64,000 nt of DNA from Adiantum capillus-veneris (Eukaryota > Streptophyta > Polypodiopsida > Polypodiales > Pteridaceae): positions 5,843,001 through 5,907,000 of the forward strand of contig CM043967.1 of the NCBI GenBank assembly GCA_014529385.2, given 5' to 3'. Positions 23,559 to 34,343 of the stretch are shown here, in pieces (the first letter of the stretch is position 1; each line of letters starts with the position of its first letter). The notes beneath the pieces are model-generated. The model was given only the letters and a program-made list of their open reading frames with translations. It was not told the origin of the DNA and ran no database searches. The translations under genes and the position numbers were made by a program.

Positions 23559-26500
23559 TCATCTTAGGCTTTCTCTCATCTTGAGCAGCGATTCATATCT
23601 TGCATGTTGAGCCAGTAGTGTCGGGCCGAACATGTCAGTGCTGATTGTGAAGAAGCCGGTGTAGAAGGCTTCTTCAAAGGCCTGGAGGTGATAGGATGGC
23701 AAAAACATGATCCTTTGATACAATGCATGTATCACCTCTTTGGAAGGCTGACCAGACAGATTGTATGCACATCTGTAAGTATCTTGAAAGAAGAAGATAC
23801 TGTCTGTCGCCTGGCCCGATTTGTACGTTTCGAAGACTGCCAAAAGTGTTTTGCAGATCTTTCTCATCATAATGCAAGATAGGTCAGGCGAGCCAGTGAA
23901 CAATTTGATGGCGCCCGTTAGGGTTTTCACCATGTATTGAACACTTATTCTCTCGCCTGCCTTCAAGCCTGGCAGCTTCGGATAGTTTAGCCAAGTTGGT
24001 TGGCTTCTTTGCAGTAGCTCATGGGCCTTCCACGTCTGTATCCTTGGTAGAGGGCAGAAACTTAAATTATCTCTGATGACTTTTGGTGCCTCTACCAGAT
24101 GGATTAGGTACTATGGATACTTTGTCAGCCATGCCTTTCTCCACCTGGATTGAGAGTCGACTATCAACTTTACCCCTTCAGGTTTGGAGATGTCTACTGT
24201 GTACAGTGGCACTGTTGGCTCTTCCCTGATTCTCTTGTTGATTGTAGCAGCTTCGTACTTTAGCAAAGGATATGGGAGGGAGGGCTGTAGCCATTCAGGC
24301 CGAAGGTTGCTAGCATGTATCTTCTGAATGGTCATTGATTTAAAAACCCTCTGCTCCCATTCCAAGGCTTCTTTGGTTGTTTCTCTGATTTCTGCTTCTA
24401 TTGCCTTTCGCAGCTTCTCTTCTTCTTCTTGTGTCAGATCTTGTGGCTCTTGAGAGGGTCCTATAAGGATTTCCTCTTGCATGGGTGTGTCCACAGGATG
24501 TGCCACATTTTCTAAATCTATTCCTTCCATGGCTGTTGGCCCGGTGCTGAACTGATCTTCTGTCTCACTGGACTCTTAGCTCTTCTATCTGCTTTTGGAA
24601 TGTCTGTTTTTCTGCTTCGTCTTGCTCTCCCATATTCACAAGGAGGTCGTTCAAATCGGCATTGATCTTCTCCGCCTCCTCTAGCTTTCTCTTGATGTTT
24701 TCCAGTTCATCCTGCACTGTCTTGTGCTCTTCTTCCATGTGGGTTTGCATGACCACTGACCCCTCGGCCATCATCAACCTTTGCTTCTTCTCTAAGGTCA
24801 ACTCCTTCTGGAGCTCTTTCATTTGTTCTTCATAAATCTGACTCTCTGAAGTGGTGTGAGTCGAGCTAGTAGCTCTGACTCTGGTAGGAGATGCTTGTAG
24901 CCGTTGGATGGTTTGATCTTTAACTTTAAGCTGGTCCTTGAGCTCAATGAACTCATCCTGGCTAGCCTCCTTCTCTATCTCTGCCTTCTCTTTGGCATTC
25001 CACATGGCTTCCACTTCCTTGGACTCTTCAGCAAGTTGTAGGGTTAGGTTATCCCTTTCCCTCTCTGCATCTGTAATTGACTTGCTGAGTTTTCTATATT
25101 CCTCTTCGGCTCCTTGCAGTCTTTGGGCTGCCGCCTAATTCTCTCTTTCCATCTCTTGGCATCTTTGCAATGCCTTTGCCACACTGGCTTGCAGCTCTGC
25201 TTCTCTCTCTATATGCCTTTGGCTTTGTTTGTGTAGAGTATCGACTTCAGACTTGATTTGCACTTCAATGGCTTTGAGATTAGCCATTTCACTTTCTGTG
25301 GCCATTGATTGTGCCCTTAGCCCAGTTAGCTTGGTCATCACCACATCCCAATCATTGGTGGGTGGCTGTAGGTCCATTGTATCCGTGGCCATCTCTTTTA
25401 GCTCCACTAACCGCAGGCTCTGCACCTGCTCTTTGGGCCCTGTGCTAGCCAAGTCAAATGCGACTGTGGCTGCCTCTTCTTTTGAATATCCAGTAGCTAG
25501 TAGATCTACAAACGTGTTATACCTTGCTTCATTTGGCTCTGGCTGTTCACTTTTAGGCTTAGCTTCTTCTTTTTGCCATTGCTCTTGGCTCTGTTCTTGC
25601 CTTGAATCTTCTTGATGTTCATATTTTTCTAGCTCCTCCTTCTGTTGAGTTTGTGGAGGGCTACGAGGAGGTGGTGATGGAGGTGGGCTGGACTCCGGGC
25701 TGGACAGTGGAGTTGCTGGCTTTTTCTTGAAATCCCTGTCCACCTTTGTCTTTCTCTCCCTCTCTTGGCCTTCCTGCTCTTCTAGCAGTTGCCGTTGGAC
25801 TTCCTCCACTTCTGCTTCTGGAAATGGTACATGTGGGATATTTTCGGCCGTGGCATCCAGAATCTCAAAATTCTTAATATAATCTTCAAATCTGTCTGTG
25901 TACACCCTTCGGGATGATCCCGACATTGCTTCTAGTGACGGCTTCCATAACTCGCTCAAATCCCCCTTGAGGGCTCTTTTGGCTCTGAAACTTTCCATTA
26001 GCCACTCTAGTCGTGCCGCTTTCTGTGATTTCGTCTCTTTGACCGGCACTTGGACACTCTCTTTCTTTCCTTTCTTCAACTCTGGCTGCTCCTCTTGCAC
26101 GGTCTCCAACTGGCGTTTCAACCTTGTGGAAACCCTTGGTGCTTTGGGCTGTTCCTCTTCCTTATCTTCCTTGAGCCTTAGCCAGTCATTTTGTGACGGA
26201 GGGTCAGGCCATCTTCCCTTGCCGTGTAATGCCCCATAAACCACTTTCTTGATCAACTCACCCGACACAATGTAGGTGGGGTTCTTGTTGCCCATCTTCA
26301 CCAGATTGTCATGTATATAAGCTGCATAGTTGATTACCTTCGGCTTGCTTTTCTACATTGCCCATGTGAAGGTTGTGGCAATTGCTCCAGCGGCATTCTG
26401 TACTTTTGTGGCCGCTTCGTACACATATGGAAGTACTGGTTGTACAACTGACTCATGATTGCCACTTTAGGGTTGGCAATGTCTTCAAAGGTGTAGTTTC

Positions 26501-27016
26501 CTTTCTTTTCTGTGTACACCTTTACTTCGTCTCTTCTTTTGGTTACACTATCCACTTTGCTGGAGAGGTCTAGTGCAGTTGCCACTACTTTCTCTGTGAT
26601 TTCAATCACAGTATCTGCTTGCCCTGCAGATCCGTAACTCTGGCCACTCCATCTTCTTTGATTGTAGTCACAAACTCCCATACTCTTTTTATGTCAATTC
26701 CGGCTGGCACAGCTTCAAAATAATTGTGGAGATCTATCTTCTCCAGGTACTCTGCCATCTTGCTTCTGACAAACTCATTGAGCTCCCGCGGTAGCATGGG
26801 TAGCTCTATTACATTTCCTTTGGTGTCTTTGAACACGCCTTGGTAGATCTTCAAATCATTTGACTCTAGCAAGTCCTCTTGGATCCACGTGCTGGTTGGC
26901 TTTAGAGTTCCTTCCGGTATGACGAACGGCTCTACTTCTTCCAAGTAATCTTTTATGGTCATCCTCTTCTTCTTTGCCGGTGATTTTGCGGCTGCCATAG
27001 ATCCTATTGCACTCAA
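23559..27016 (-). pseudogene. element B coiled-coil ORF (ORF2)
   Basis: About 1,150 codons from ATG 27016 (MSAIGSMAAAKSPAKKKRMT). An N-terminal domain has WEFVTTIKEDGVARVTDLQG, equivalent to YELLSTIKEDGTAQ in element A, followed by ITEKVVATALDLS. Next: a basic region; a Pro-rich stretch (SSPPPSPPPRSPP, about 25.7 kb); a UBA-like-looking stretch (FVDLLATGYSKEEAATVAFD; resemblance only); over 300 residues of coiled coil (24.57-25.45 kb); and a C-terminal domain with YMVKTLTGAIKLF and LSCIMMRKICKTLL. Broken by a shift near 26.65 kb and by stops near 26.33, 25.13, 24.56 and 24.11 kb. Same position and domain order as in A although the DNA is diverged, so the ORF belongs to the element. Function unknown. 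A nucleocapsid-like or scaffolding role is speculation. Confidence 0.72.
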
Positions 27017-27163
27017 TAGTCCGAAGTTAGCGTTTTTTTCATATCAGCTGAGAAACTGAGTTTTATCTATCCAAATGACTTGAAAATTGAAAATAAAACT
27101 TAAAAGGAACTTGGAAAACTGTGCATGTGCTCACAGTGTCATTCAGGCCAAAATTTATCAATT

Positions 27164-28042
27164 AGACATCCTACGCGTAGGATGTCTTTTTCATCAGATT
27201 TTGGTGATACTTGACAAGCTGGTGGCCCTTGGCTTGTGCAACATGGCTATGTGGTTTGAATTGGGTTTGGCATCAAAAAGTGCATTTTTGGGCAGATTCA
27301 GGCTTTTGGCTTACAAATTGGGTAGAATATCCACAACAGGTGGCAAATGATATCCAAATGGGTTGAATCTTGACATATGAGCTCCTTGCACCATGGTAAT
27401 GGCTCCCATAAGATCAATTTTTGCACAGAAGTTCAAAAACATGCTGGAGACATCCTACGCGTAGGATGTCTACTTCATCAAAATAGCTTGAGATTTGTTC
27501 TGAGGGTAGCTCTTGGCTTGTGGAACATGGCCATGCTCTTGGATTTTGATTTGGATAAGATTTGATGTGGGTAAGACCCTGTGTAGTGTTTTTGGGCTCA
27601 AAAAGTGCATCTTGGAGGTGTTGGGGGTCAAAAATGATTAGAATGGCTTCAAACATGATATATGAGCTCTTGAAGATGATATGAATAGATATGGAATGAA
27701 AAAAAACACCCTCACAGGCCAAAAATGTCAAATAGACATCCTACGCATAGGATGTCTACTTCATCATTTTTTGCATGTGACCACACAAATTGGTTGGCAA
27801 TGTGCTCATGAATGTATTGTGCAAGTTTCATGTGATTTGGACAAGTTTTGATAGGTCTATGGCCCATTATTGCCTCTATGCCCTGACTTTGCGTTTTTTT
27901 CATGCATATGAGGTCAATTTTGGTCCAAATGTGATGAAACTTGTTGGCTAGCATGTAAAGGCTATTCAAAAAATGTGTGTGATGAGAGATGTTGGGTTTT
28001 GTGCCCAAAAATGGCCTTGAGACATCCTACGTGTAGGATGTC
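27164..28042. repeat. element B palindrome cluster 1 (upstream of ORF2)
   Basis: Four 22-bp dyads built on arm GACATCCTACG and its complement start at 27165, 27449, 27735 and 28021, spaced 284, 286 and 286 bp. The first two are perfect palindromes (24 bp with flanking A and T). The third and fourth each have one change, both in the central CGCG. The cluster ends about 150 bp before the start of the coiled-coil ORF. Confidence 0.95.
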
Positions 28043-29637
28043 TCCTGATGAATTTTTTATGGAAACTGCTACTGGTGCCTGCCCTTAGTCCCCCTGAGTC
28101 CCTTTTAAGCCCAATTTCAACAAAAAAGTCAAATAGATATAAAAAAACTCCCTGTGTGGATTTCAGAGCCTCAGAGCCATTTTTTGACTTTTGGAGTGCT
28201 TTTCGGCGATGAAATTTTGTGATGTTGGTCTCCATAGCTTCCCGATCCCTTGGGGATACTTGCCGTATGGTTTTTGTCGACTTTGGCCTTATCGTAGCCC
28301 CATTTGGCAATTTGTCGCTCTAGAAGCACCCGTGGTTGCATTTACATGTCTTCGATGACTGGTGGTGGTCTACCACCATAGGACTTGGTTGTTGATGGTC
28401 TAGAAAAGCCGCTCGTGAAGTTTGGTGGCAAACGGACATGCGGTTTGGCAGCGAGAGCTATTTGACGCTTTGTGTGTCTGATGCCGTTTCTAAAGTTTAG
28501 TGCCGCTTTGGGTCACCTTTTGGTCATGTGGGATACATAGAATTGTCGAGCATGTCGAGATGCTCCTACCCATGAATTTTGGTAGCATTTTTGGGCGCCT
28601 CTCCGCCGATTTCCCATTTGGTGGCCTCTTGCGGGGATCTAGGAATTAGGGTTTTTCCCGATGGTTTTCTACTGCCTTTAGACATCCAAGACTGGTGCTG
28701 CCGATGAAGTCTCATTGCTTTTGGGTTAGTCGTCGTTAGGTGGCCACTTCTACTTGTAGGTCTCTATTGCCCGCTTTCTGTGTGAACCCTACGCTAGTTT
28801 TCGCGACAAAACGACAAACATGCACGAAAAGCTCAAGGTGGTGAGCCTACCTCTCATGTCTGAAGCCCGTCGGGTAGTCGTGCACGTCGTAGAAGCTGCT
28901 GGAAGTTCCGATTGCTCTAGGTGGCAGAAGCTCTCTCTCAAAGGTCAATAGTGGAAATGAGCTAAAAATGAAGTGACAAATTCTTATAATGGAGGTCCCC
29001 GAACCACTTTTCATGAAATTTGACATGTGCTCCCAACTTCTTGTGAGATGCGGTTTAGGCTCAAAAATTTCTTGATTTGGACTCTATTTGCCCAGTTTGC
29101 AAGAAATTTGACGTTTCGGTCAAAATCTGTCTAAATCACGCTTTCCGTTCTAGTCTCATAATTGCACCCCCACTGTACCATAGGTTTTCCTATAGTCACT
29201 GATCATCCCCATATTTTTTGTTTTTCATTACGATCGTTTTTCACCTGCTTTTTGTATTTTTGAAGTTTTTCTGCCGAAAATTAGCAAAATTAAAAGGAAA
29301 ATAGCAAATCACACCCAGAAAATCCCCAAAAAAATTGTAATAAATCAAAAACGTCACCGCAAAATATTATATGCACTCACATGCAATTTTTATGGCTGGA
29401 TTTCTCTGTTTTACCAATATTTTATCCGAAAAATGGCTATTTTTACTTATATACACACACCTAGGGGCTTGATTTGGCGTTTGGTCCCATATAATTGTAG
29501 ATTCATGCTGTATAAGGGCATATGTACTTGGGTTAGTCCGGAAAATTTTGCAATCAAACAACAACCCTTAAAAATAGTCGAAAAACATGTCCTTTTTCTT
29601 TTTTGCTCTTTCTACCATTGGGTCTGCATTTGAGAAT
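28043..29637 (-). other. element B conserved non-coding spacer
   Basis: No supported gene. It shares short blocks with element A's spacer (13.64-15.0 kb) and, nearest the polypurine tract, with E1. TAAGGG (29513-29518) can pair with CCCTTA (29565-29570). A minus-strand TATATAAG sits at 29447-29454, about 190 bp after the internal polypurine tract, placed as the TATA box of an LTR would be. Confidence 0.5.
29447..29454 (-). promoter_or_regulatory. candidate internal TATA box in element B
   Basis: GTGTATATAAG on the minus strand. Element A has GTGTATATAC and E1 GTGTATAGTG at the equivalent place. It could drive a separate transcript for the coiled-coil ORF. This is inference from position and motif only. 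Confidence 0.35.
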
Positions 29638-29653
29638 GCCTCCCCCCCTCCTA
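29638..29653 (-). other. internal polypurine tract of element B
   Basis: TAGGAGGGGGGAGG on the minus strand, preceded by GTCCGGGAGGACTCGGC. That matches the flank of the terminal tract (GTCCGGGACGACACGAGC) at 14 of 17-18 positions, so the whole module is duplicated. It is followed by GGCATTCTCAAATGC, which E1 also has after its internal tract. Confidence 0.7.
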
Positions 29654-29799
29654 GCCGAGTCCTCCCGGACGACAAGGTATTGCCTCGGAGTATGTGCCGT
29701 GCATGGTTTGAAAAAATTTGTGCTAATGCTTGGCCCTATTTTATGCATTCTCGGTCAATGCATGGAAAAATTAATGCTGTGCAAGAGAAGGGTATAAGC

Positions 29800-30534
29800 A
29801 AGATGCTTATTGGCATTCACCGTCGAGGTTTCCTATTTTCTTTGTAAGTAAAAGCTGTAACTCTACTGCTCTTTGTTTGATTGTCTTTCTTGCAAAAGTC
29901 GCTTGCTTTGCCGCTATTGTTGATATGGCCGTAGTCGTCTCCTTGGAGAGAATTGTTGTGGCAGAATTGGCCGTAGAACTTGTCTCTTTTGTTGTCCATC
30001 TGTAGCTTTGCCTTGCCGGTCTTTGTAGGTTTATTGCTTCTTCCTTGTTTGCAATTTTTTTGTTTTGCTGATTGGCATCCACATAAGTTGGTTTATTGGT
30101 TTCCTATGCAGCTGTCTGCCTTCCGATGTTGCTTGTACTGAAGGGAGTTCCTTTTGATTCGGTTTCGGGATCCAGATGCGAGTTGTATTTGAGTTGTTAC
30201 TGAGCATTTTCTTAGGGATCCATATCTTTCTTATTACCTTGGGTTTTGGTTGAACTATCTGTTTTGGTTGAATTCTTTTGTTGTATTGTGGTTTGTCTGC
30301 CATGTCATTTCTATCCTTCCGCACCCATATTTGTTTTTCTTGTGTTGGTAACTCTGATCTTTTCACTGCGGTCGGTGACTTTTTATATTTGTAGTGAACA
30401 ATGTTGGCAGTTACCTGTTTGTTTACGATGGGTATCGTGTTGTTCTTTAGTGGCACCCTTCCTTTTAGCTCTTTATCCAGTGATTTTATTGCTGGCAGCT
30501 GATTGTTTCGGGGTTGCTGAGCAAAGGCTGTCAC
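29800..30534 (-). pseudogene. element B W-x-P-K tail
   Basis: A 167-codon open piece (30031-30534) and a following frame downstream of the second protease. Motif copies: KQIWVRK, RKIWIPKKML, TRIWIPKPNQ and a degenerate LMWMPISK. The composition is basic and Gln/Asn-rich with little predicted order. It is the equivalent of the E1 tail at 1.8-2.7 kb. The last part (IKQRAVELQLL, near 29.86 kb) is shared with element A. Function unknown. The spaced tryptophans suggest a repeated short linear binding motif. Confidence 0.65.
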
Positions 30535-30905
30535 CTGTTGTTCTTGTGCATGCTAATTTTGATTGCATTCGCATTCCAATCTATCTGCACATTGTACTCT
30601 TTTTTCCAAGGTTGTCCCAACAATATGGGGTGTTGTGTGCTTTCATCCTCGACCAGATAAAACTTGTGTGGGTAAATATATTGATGTACTTGTACATGCA
30701 ATATAGTCCAGCCCAATGTTTTCAGTGAATGTGATATACTACTTTCCAACACTTGTGGAGTAAGATGAAGTTGACCTGTGGGCTTGAGCTGTTTGTATAA
30801 TCTGTAAGAGATCAAATTTGCTTGAGCTCCAGAATCAAGCAATGCCGTCGATTAAACTTGATTGCTACCCACTTTGACTGCGATTATTGGCTCCACTGTG
30901 TCTTC
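30535..30905 (-). pseudogene. pol: element B second retropepsin
   Basis: Directly after the integrase C-terminal region the minus strand reads PIIAVKVGSNQV, one TAA, then STALLDSGAQANLISYRLYK, and later PHKFYLVEDESTQHPILLGQPW. This is a complete retropepsin layout: beta strand, catalytic DSG (30829-30837), and a distal hydrophobic-Gly motif (LLGQPW, about 30.61 kb). It is distinct from retropepsin 1 of the same element (35.2-35.7 kb), with a different sequence around the active site (DSGAQANLIS versus DSGAGVAIST). Apart from one TAA near 30849 the domain is intact. Element A has the same domain at the same place, so this is a family feature. Confidence 0.82.
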
Positions 30906-32280
30906 ATCAAAATTCGTTAGTCGAATTGCATTGATTCGCAATGGTGATCCACATTGTTGTTGTTGTCGTAGAAGTCTTCTTTTTGCGATGCGTTCTTTTG
31001 CTTCTGCTTGAGCTTCTTCCCGTACCCTCTGTTTCTCCTTCATTCGTTGTTTTTCTTGATGGATTTGTTGAAGCATATCCTGTGTTAGTGGTAAATAATA
31101 TTTCTTTAATCCACACCCACCAATCCAATTTGGCATTTCTTCTCCTGCTAATGTAGCAAGCTTAACAGCTCCGCTTTGTGATAGTTCACTAATCACAAAG
31201 GGTCCCATCCCTCGCTTTTTAAGTTTCTTGGCATGTTGCTTCAAGGTATAAACAAGTACATAATCACCTGTTTTGAACTCTTTCGTGCGCACATGCTTGT
31301 CAAAAAACTCCTTTTGTCTTCTCTTTTTAGCATAGATCGAAGCTACAGCTCTCAAGCGAAGTTCATCTAGATTTTCAAGATCATCTATTCTTAAAGAGAG
31401 CTCATGCCTTGTCCATTCTAAGCATTTCGCTACTCGTAGAGTTGGGATTAAAAACTCTATGGGTAATATAGCATTTAGGCCAAACACCATGTTGTACGGT
31501 GTCGTTCCTATCGATGTTTTGTAAGCTACCCTGTATGCCCATAGTGTTGATTGTAGCTGATGATCCCAATCTGTTCTTGACTGTGATACAATTTTAGTGA
31601 GAACCGTGCATAGTGTTTTATTTGTGGCCTCAACTTGTCCATTTGCCTGTGGATGATATGGAGCAGATTTTCTGTGTATGACCATGAAATCCTCTAGCAG
31701 ATATTCAATGACTTCATTAAGAAAATGTGTTCCTCGATCACTGACAATTTCTATTGGTAAACCGTATCGTACAAAAACATTCTCATACAAAAATTGTGCA
31801 GTGGTTCGTGCATCTGCTTTTTGTGTTGCCTTGGCTTCTGTCCATTTCGTGAGATAGTCCGTAGCCACAATGATATATTGGGTATGGGTGCGATATGTAG
31901 GGGGTGAAACAGGTCCCACAAAATCAATGCCCCATTTTGCAAATGCCCTTGCTCCCATCATTGGCCGTAGTTGCATCTCATCTCTCCTTATCGGCACCTT
32001 GGTGCGCTGACATGCATCACAACGCTTCACAAACTCGTCAGCATCCATATGCAATGTAGGACACCATATTCTTGCAGTTAAGACAATTTTTGCCGTCTTA
32101 TCGCCTGAAAAATGGCCTCCACTTATTCTACCGTGTGCGTGTTCTAGAATCAGCAGGTATTCACTTTCACTTGCACAGATTCTAAGTTGATTGTCCTTTC
32201 CTCGCTGATAGAGTTGGTTCCCAATTAAACTAAAGTCACGTGCCTCCAGTTCTATAGCCCTTTTTTGTGCTCTTGTGATG
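30906..32280 (-). pseudogene. pol: element B integrase
   Basis: Part of a long open frame (30852-32432). Tether DFLTTRTFPENITRAQKRA; zinc module EHAHGRISGGHF ... KRCDACQRT; DDE core with WGIDFVGPVS, IEIVSDRGTHF and YHPQANGQVEATNK, all three acidic residues present; C-terminal domain with KKRGMGPFVISELSQSGAVK; then a charged helix (QQIHQEKQRMKEKQRVREE) leading to the second protease. No chromodomain is seen. It is the best-preserved enzyme in the window, although the frame up- and downstream is broken. Confidence 0.92.
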
Positions 32281-32640
32281 TTTTCAGGAAACGTCCTTGT
32301 GGTTAAGAAATCAATGATATATTGAATCCATGCAGGTGCAATGTTTACCCGAAACAATGTCGCGTGATCCACTGGTTGTTTGGCACTACATATAGTACAA
32401 TTGTTAACATAAGCATGCGTGTCCGCGTACATAGTTGGCCAATAAACCCCTAATTGTTTCAGTCTCTAGTGTGTTTTCACTGTTCAACAATGAAATACAC
32501 AATCTTGGACATGCGCTTCTTCAAGATAACACTCGAATTCCTCCGAATGTATACATAGTCGTAGAATTTGGTCCAATCCTAGATGATATAGCCGTCCTGC
32601 AATCAATTGGAAGCTTTTTGTTTGTCGAATTGTTTGTTGT
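32281..32640 (-). pseudogene. pol: element B extra integrase zinc module
   Basis: Before the normal integrase N-terminus lies a second H2C2-like unit: FQLIAGRLYHLGLDQILRLC, YLEEAHVQDCVFHC, two stops, then LGVYWPTMYADTHAYVNNCTICS. The later unit repeats the same pattern (LIGNQLYQRGKDNQLRICA, HAHGRISGGH, IWCPTLHMDADEFVKRCDACQ). So there are two tandem copies of tether plus zinc module ahead of one catalytic core. Element A shows the same order. Confidence 0.72.
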
Positions 32641-34343
32641 TTGGATCTGTCTTCCACGTTATCAAACCTACCTCCAAAGGAAATAATGCTAAAAATTTCC
32701 TGAGACCATTTGGGTATCATTTCAATATTGAAAAGATAAGCATCTGGTATGTCATCATCTACTCCTTCAGGAGCTTCCCCGTTGTGTAGCCTTGAAAGAT
32801 GATCCGCCCGTAGATGAGTTTTACCCGTTTTGACTACCACTGTGAAATCAAACTCTAGCAATAGAATAAACCAGCATACAATCCTCCCAGTATTGCATGA
32901 TATATTTGTCAGATACAAAAGAGCTTGATGACCTGTGAAGAACACATATTTGTTTGCGAGCAAATAATGCCAAAATTTCTTTACAGCATAAATCATTCCT
33001 AACCCCTCTCTTTCGGTGGTTGTGTAGTTCTTTTCCACACTATTTAACTGTCGGCTTGCATAACAAACTGGAAAATCCATTGTTCCGTCTCCAGGTTGAG
33101 CAAGAATACTCCCAATTGCATATGCAGATGCATAAATGTGAACATGGAATATCTTTTCCCAATCCGGTGCTTTAAGTACAGGTGCTGATACAAGGTTTTC
33201 CTTCAGCTTTTGGAATGAAGTTTCACACTCCTCAATCCAGTCAAAATTGACTAACAAACAAAACAGAGGTTGTGCGATGACTGCATACATATATATGAAT
33301 CTTTGATAATATCCCCAGTGTCCCATGAAGGATTGCACTTGTTTTGCATTAGTAGGCCTGGGCAGGTCTACTATGACCTTGATTTTGTCTAGGTCTGTGG
33401 TTATGTCATTTTTTGAGACAATGTGTCCTAAGATGCGGACTTGCCTAACCATGAAAATGCACTTTTCCGGGTTAAAACAGATTCGATATGTTCTGCACTT
33501 CTCAAATACCTTTTGCAAATGGTCAATATGTTCCTCTCGTAGAAGAGAGTGTACACAAAAATCCTCCATGTATATTTCTAAGAATATTCTTAGGTATTCT
33601 TTGAACGCATGCGTCATTAACCTTTGAAAGGTAGCTGGGGCATTAGTTAAGCCAAAAGGCATAACTCGATACGCATATATTCCCCATTCTGTGGCAGATG
33701 CTGTTTTGTGTTGATCCTCTATTGCAATTGGCAGTTGGTTGTATCCTGAAAACCCATCTAGAAAGGAGTAAGCCCGTTTCCCGGCCACCCTCTCAAGTAC
33801 ATGTTCTGTGATCGGCAAGGGATAATTATCCCTGATGGTGGCTACATTTACCTTTTTGAGGTTTACACACACCCTCAGTTTTCTGTTCTTTTTGAGGACT
33901 ACCACAATGGGTGACACCCAATCTGTATGTTCGATTTCATAGATGAATTCAGCATCCATCAGCTTGTCAATCTCCTCTTTGTTTCGTTTAGAAAATGTGT
34001 CATTATATGTATAAGGACGCTGTTTGCTAGGTTTGGCATCTGATTTCAAAGGAATTGTATGTTGACATATCGATGGATCAACTCCTTTGAGGTCTTTGTA
34101 GGACCATGCAAACACATCTTTATACTTCTTGAGAAGTTGTGTTAGCCGTTCTTCTTCTTCAGGCTCTAAATCGGTTGCGATATAGACCGACAGAGGCTCT
34201 TCACCTGGTTCAGCGAGGTCTATCCTTTTTGCATTTTCCGGCCCATCGTAAGATTCCTGGTTTGTTCTTTCCCTGACTGATGGTGTCATTATGATTTTTT
34301 TGTCCTGGATGGTGAATTTCCGATAGTGTGATGGCACATTCAT
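32641..34343 (-). pseudogene. pol: element B reverse transcriptase and RNase H (catalytic residues altered)
   Basis: An open frame of 619 codons from 34343 with all Ty3/gypsy RT blocks: IEHTDWVSPIVVVLKK, YSFLDGFSGYNQLPI, YAYRVMPFGLTNAPATFQR. The catalytic box reads YMED (33561-33572) where elements A and E4 have YMDD. RNase H follows (AIGSILAQPGDGTMDFPVCY); its FTDHQALLYL motif is FTGHQALLYL, and the first acidic position reads HVHIYAS instead of HVDDS or HVDAS type. Three catalytic Asp positions changed in an otherwise open frame mean the enzyme was inactive before the frame decayed. It ends in ADHLSRLHNGEAP, the linker to the integrase. Confidence 0.94.

Noticed and set aside
27164-28042. 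Regularly spaced palindromes as a CRISPR array
   Set aside because: Spacing of about 285 bp, a eukaryotic retroelement context and no cas genes.
30246-30728. 160-codon plus-strand ORF
   Set aside because: Antisense to the W-x-P-K tail and second protease of element B.
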